DNA of 64,000 bases from positions 53,952 through 117,951 of the forward strand of contig CAWASR010000001.1 in the NCBI GenBank assembly GCA_963784805.1, read 5' to 3'. This DNA comes from Roseiarcus sp963784805. Its GTDB lineage: Bacteria > Pseudomonadota > Alphaproteobacteria > Rhizobiales > Beijerinckiaceae. Position 1 is the stretch's first letter; every line of letters begins with the position of its first letter. The notes beneath the pieces were generated by a model that saw only the letters and a list, made by a program, of their open reading frames with translations, was not told the origin of the DNA and searched no databases. The position numbers and the translations under genes are program-made. Positions 61,598 to 64,000 of the stretch are shown here, one piece after another.

Positions 61598-63667
61598 ATG
61601 CGCAGCTGGCCGCGTCCGCCGAATTTGCTGAGGCTGTTCGTCGGTCAGCATATCGTCAACGGCGTCAGCGTAGGCGTCGGAGTGATGGCGGTAGCGCTTC
61701 TGGCTTCCGCGATCTTCGGCTTCGCCGCCGGGCAACCGGCGACGCTGGGCGCAATCTCCGCGAGCATCTCCGATTTGCCGGCGCCGTGGCGCGACAAGGG
61801 CCGCGCGATGGGGTCCGGCTTTGCGCTCGCCCTGGTCGCCACCGTTGCGATCCAGCTCGCGGCGCCGTGGCCTCTTGCCGCCCTGCTGACGATCGGCGCC
61901 ATCGCCTTTGTCGCCGGCCTCGTCACCGGGTTCGGCCGCTGGGCGATCGCGCTCGGCATGCAAGCCGTCATTCCGATGGTGTTCGTGCTTGGCCTGCCGC
62001 GCGAGAGTTTCGCCGGCGCTTTGAAGGCCGAGGGTCTGCTCGCCGCAGGCGGCGTCGGCTATATCCTATTGGCCCTGCTGGCCACGGTCGTCACCGACGC
62101 CAGCGCCCGGCGACTGGTCGCGGGCGAGTCGATTCGCGAATTCTCGATCTATCTGCGGACGGTCGCGGCCATCTATGATCCTGAGAATGATCTGGCGGCG
62201 GCTTATGGCGCGGCGATCCGCCAGCAGGCGGCGCTTGCCGAGCAGTTGCAGTCGGCCCGCGCGCTGCTGCTCGACCGGCCGCGCAGCTCGGCCGAGCGCC
62301 TGCGTCTCGCCGCGACGATCGGGATCCTGCTCGACGGTTTCGACGCGCTCGTCGCCGCGCAATGCGATGTTGCGCGGCTGCGCGGGACTCCGACGGCTGC
62401 GCCGCTGCTCGAGCGCATCGGCGACGCCTTGCGGGTGGGCGCGCTCGATCTCGAACATCTGAGCCTGGAACTGTTGACGACCGCCACGCCGACGCTGCCG
62501 CCAGACCATCGGCTCGCAATCGACGCCCTGAAGAGCGAGGCCGCGCGGCTCGAAGCCGACGAGACGACGAGCGCGGCGGCGCGCGAGGCGCTCGACGCCG
62601 CGACGCAGCGTCTCGTCCTTGCGCTCGGCCACATCCGTCGGCTGGAAAAGGGCTTGTCGGACGACGAGACGGCCCGGGCGGCAATCGGCGACGTCGACTT
62701 GGCGGCTTTCATTCCCAAGCGGAATTATGCCCTTGGCGCGCTCCGCCCACATTTCAGGCTCGGCTCGCCGGTGCTGCGTTTCGCCGTGCGGCTCGCGCTG
62801 GCGATGATGGCGGGAGCGATCATTGCGCAATTCCTCGGCGACACGGGTCACGGCAACTGGGTCCTGCTCACCATCGCGGTGGTGATGCGCGCCAACTACG
62901 GACTGACCAAACAGCGCCGCGACGACCGCGTTGTCGGCACGCTGATCGGCTGCGTCATTGCCGCGGGCGCGGTCGCATGGCTGCCGGCCGGCGCGCTGGT
63001 CGCAGTGCAAGGCCTTTCGCTCGCCCTCCTCCACAGCTTCGTCCGGCTCAATTATCGTCTGGCGTCGGTCGGGGCGTCGGTGATGGCGCTGGTGTCGCTG
63101 CATCTCGCCCAGCCCTGGCTGCCGGCGCAGGTCCTCGCCCGCCTGACCGACACGCTGATCGGAGCGGCGATCGCGCATCTCTTCAGTTTCGTCTGGCCGC
63201 GTTGGGAGTTTTCGGAAGCGCCGCGAATCGCAAGCCGACTTCAGGCCCAGCTCGCGGCCTTCGCCGCTGTCGCGCTGAAGCCGGGCGTCATGCGTCAGGA
63301 CTACCGTCTTGCGCGCAGGAACGTGATCGAGGCGCTCGCCGCCCTCTCCGACTCCGCCGGACGGATGAGCATCGAGCCGATGGCGGCCCGTAAGGGCCTC
63401 GAGGAGATGGCGGCGCTGCTGATCGCGGCGCACGGCCTGATCGCCCAGCTCTCAGCCACGCGCCTTGCGATGCGAGCCGGCGCGCCGGCGCCGGACGAGG
63501 CGACGCGCGACTGGATTGGCGCTCGGCTGGACGCGAATGCCGGCGAGGCCAAAGCCGCTGCCGACCCGGCGACTCCCGCCGGGCCACTGGCGGCCGCCAC
63601 GCTCGCAGTGGTCGAGGCGGCGCGACGATACCAGCGCGCGGCGAAGAGCGAGAGCGCAGGGCGCTGA
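61598..63667 (+). CDS. FUSC family membrane protein (aromatic acid exporter-like)
   Basis: This 689-aa membrane protein has two halves. The first helix bundle is about residues 20-170 (VNGVSVGVGVMAVALLASAI FGFAAGQPATLGAISAS). A soluble helical linker follows, then a second bundle from about residue 390 (LRPHFRLGSPVLRFAVRLAL, GHGNWVLLTIAVVMRANYGL TKQRRDDRVVGTLIGC). This is the FUSC/YccS/AaeB layout for export of aromatic carboxylates. ATG 61598 is 17 bp after fdsD, so it may be read through from the fds operon, but a functional link is unclear. The two halves do not align closely to each other. Confidence 0.85.
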   Translation: MRSWPRPPNLLRLFVGQHIVNGVSVGVGVMAVALLASAIFGFAAGQPATLGAISASISDLPAPWRDKGRAMGSGFALALVATVAIQLAAPWPLAALLTIGAIAFVAGLVTGFGRWAIALGMQAVIPMVFVLGLPRESFAGALKAEGLLAAGGVGYILLALLATVVTDASARRLVAGESIREFSIYLRTVAAIYDPENDLAAAYGAAIRQQAALAEQLQSARALLLDRPRSSAERLRLAATIGILLDGFDALVAAQCDVARLRGTPTAAPLLERIGDALRVGALDLEHLSLELLTTATPTLPPDHRLAIDALKSEAARLEADETTSAAAREALDAATQRLVLALGHIRRLEKGLSDDETARAAIGDVDLAAFIPKRNYALGALRPHFRLGSPVLRFAVRLALAMMAGAIIAQFLGDTGHGNWVLLTIAVVMRANYGLTKQRRDDRVVGTLIGCVIAAGAVAWLPAGALVAVQGLSLALLHSFVRLNYRLASVGASVMALVSLHLAQPWLPAQVLARLTDTLIGAAIAHLFSFVWPRWEFSEAPRIASRLQAQLAAFAAVALKPGVMRQDYRLARRNVIEALAALSDSAGRMSIEPMAARKGLEEMAALLIAAHGLIAQLSATRLAMRAGAPAPDEATRDWIGARLDANAGEAKAAADPATPAGPLAAATLAVVEAARRYQRAAKSESAGR

Positions 63668-64000
63668 CACGCGCATTTTCAATCGGAGGAGAGCTCCCGC
63701 GTCCGCCCTTCCGCTCCAACCGTGACGCCGGCCTAATCCTGTTCGCCGCGATCGCGCTGCAGGGGTGGGCGGGGTAGAACGCAGCGGCTCCAAATCGGCC
63801 TTTACCGCCGCTTTTCCCAGCCGCTTCAATGAATTCAGTAGGTTAGACTCCCCTTTACCGCCGCGGGCAATTGCCCCGTCGATGAGCAATGCGCCGATTT
63901 GGCCTCCAAAAGAGGGGGCGGCCGGGCGTTGCTCCCTTTTTTCGCGTTCCCGACCCCCCGATCCGTTCCTTGAAGTTCCGCTAAGGGGCTGGCGCCATTT
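63668..64000. other. Intergenic end of the window
   Basis: No gene recognised. The word CTTTACCGCCGC occurs twice (near 63801 and 63854) about 53 bp apart, a possible small direct repeat in a regulatory region of a gene beyond the window. The remainder is GC-rich without clear motifs. Confidence 0.4.

Overview
The window is GC-rich DNA from an alphaproteobacterium, most likely a member of the Hyphomicrobiales in the Beijerinckiaceae/Methylocystaceae neighbourhood. The evidence is an Irr-type Fur regulator, an NAD-linked molybdenum formate dehydrogenase operon of the FdsGBACD type, a PimC/PimD-like acyl-CoA dehydrogenase pair, long-form L25 next to Pth, RibB with a degenerate GTP cyclohydrolase II tail, and a DUF1214/DUF1254 pair. 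The family-level placement is inference. I saw no rRNA, tRNA or CRISPR array.

Layout. 1-9.4 kb: an orphan NMT1-type binding protein, an SDR enzyme, a PEP-CTERM protein divergent from a secreted protein, a B12-binding radical SAM enzyme, a small HTH protein, a GGDEF protein, two decayed genes (SnoaL-like and DUF3237-like) and a small secreted protein. 9.6-16.8 kb: a frameshifted arylsulfatase, two acyl-CoA dehydrogenases, pyroglutamyl peptidase, an N-acetylglucosamine kinase-like ATPase and NagA. 16.9-29.1 kb is housekeeping: DnaN, two class A penicillin-binding proteins, L25 and Pth, a histidine kinase split by an in-frame TGA, a GST and a YcgN-type protein. 29.1-33.8 kb: DUF1214/DUF1254, an HDAC-like deacetylase, RibB, Irr and a GFA-family protein.

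33.8-53.8 kb is the accessory region. A divergent catabolic locus (35.3-47.4 kb) has one arm with an NMT1-type ABC importer, a VOC-like protein, an unusual 396-aa protein, an SDR and two Gfo/Idh/MocA dehydrogenases. The other arm has an RpiR/SIS regulator, an NTF2-flavin monooxygenase fusion and an amidase. A 15-bp palindrome resembling a HexR/RpiR operator lies just upstream of the regulator. Two near-identical IS630-family copies in opposite orientation bracket this segment: one truncated at 34.4-35.1 kb, one complete at 49.2-50.6 kb. Each abuts a broken gene that fits the same pathway (an amidohydrolase fragment, a RidA fragment), and an intact amidohydrolase lies just outside. The complete IS appears to make its transposase by -1 frameshifting on an A_AAA_AAG heptamer. 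Fragments of other IS630, IS110, ISKra4-like and IS256 transposases mark the region as a rearrangement hot spot.

53.9-63.7 kb: a Sco1-like copper protein, a divergent LysR regulator and the fds operon (gamma, beta, alpha, FdhD, delta), which oxidises formate to CO2 and yields NADH, followed by an FUSC-type exporter. The most interesting part is the IS-bounded catabolic locus, which combines RpiR control with amide hydrolysis, flavin oxygenation and sugar-type dehydrogenases and matches no named pathway I recognise.
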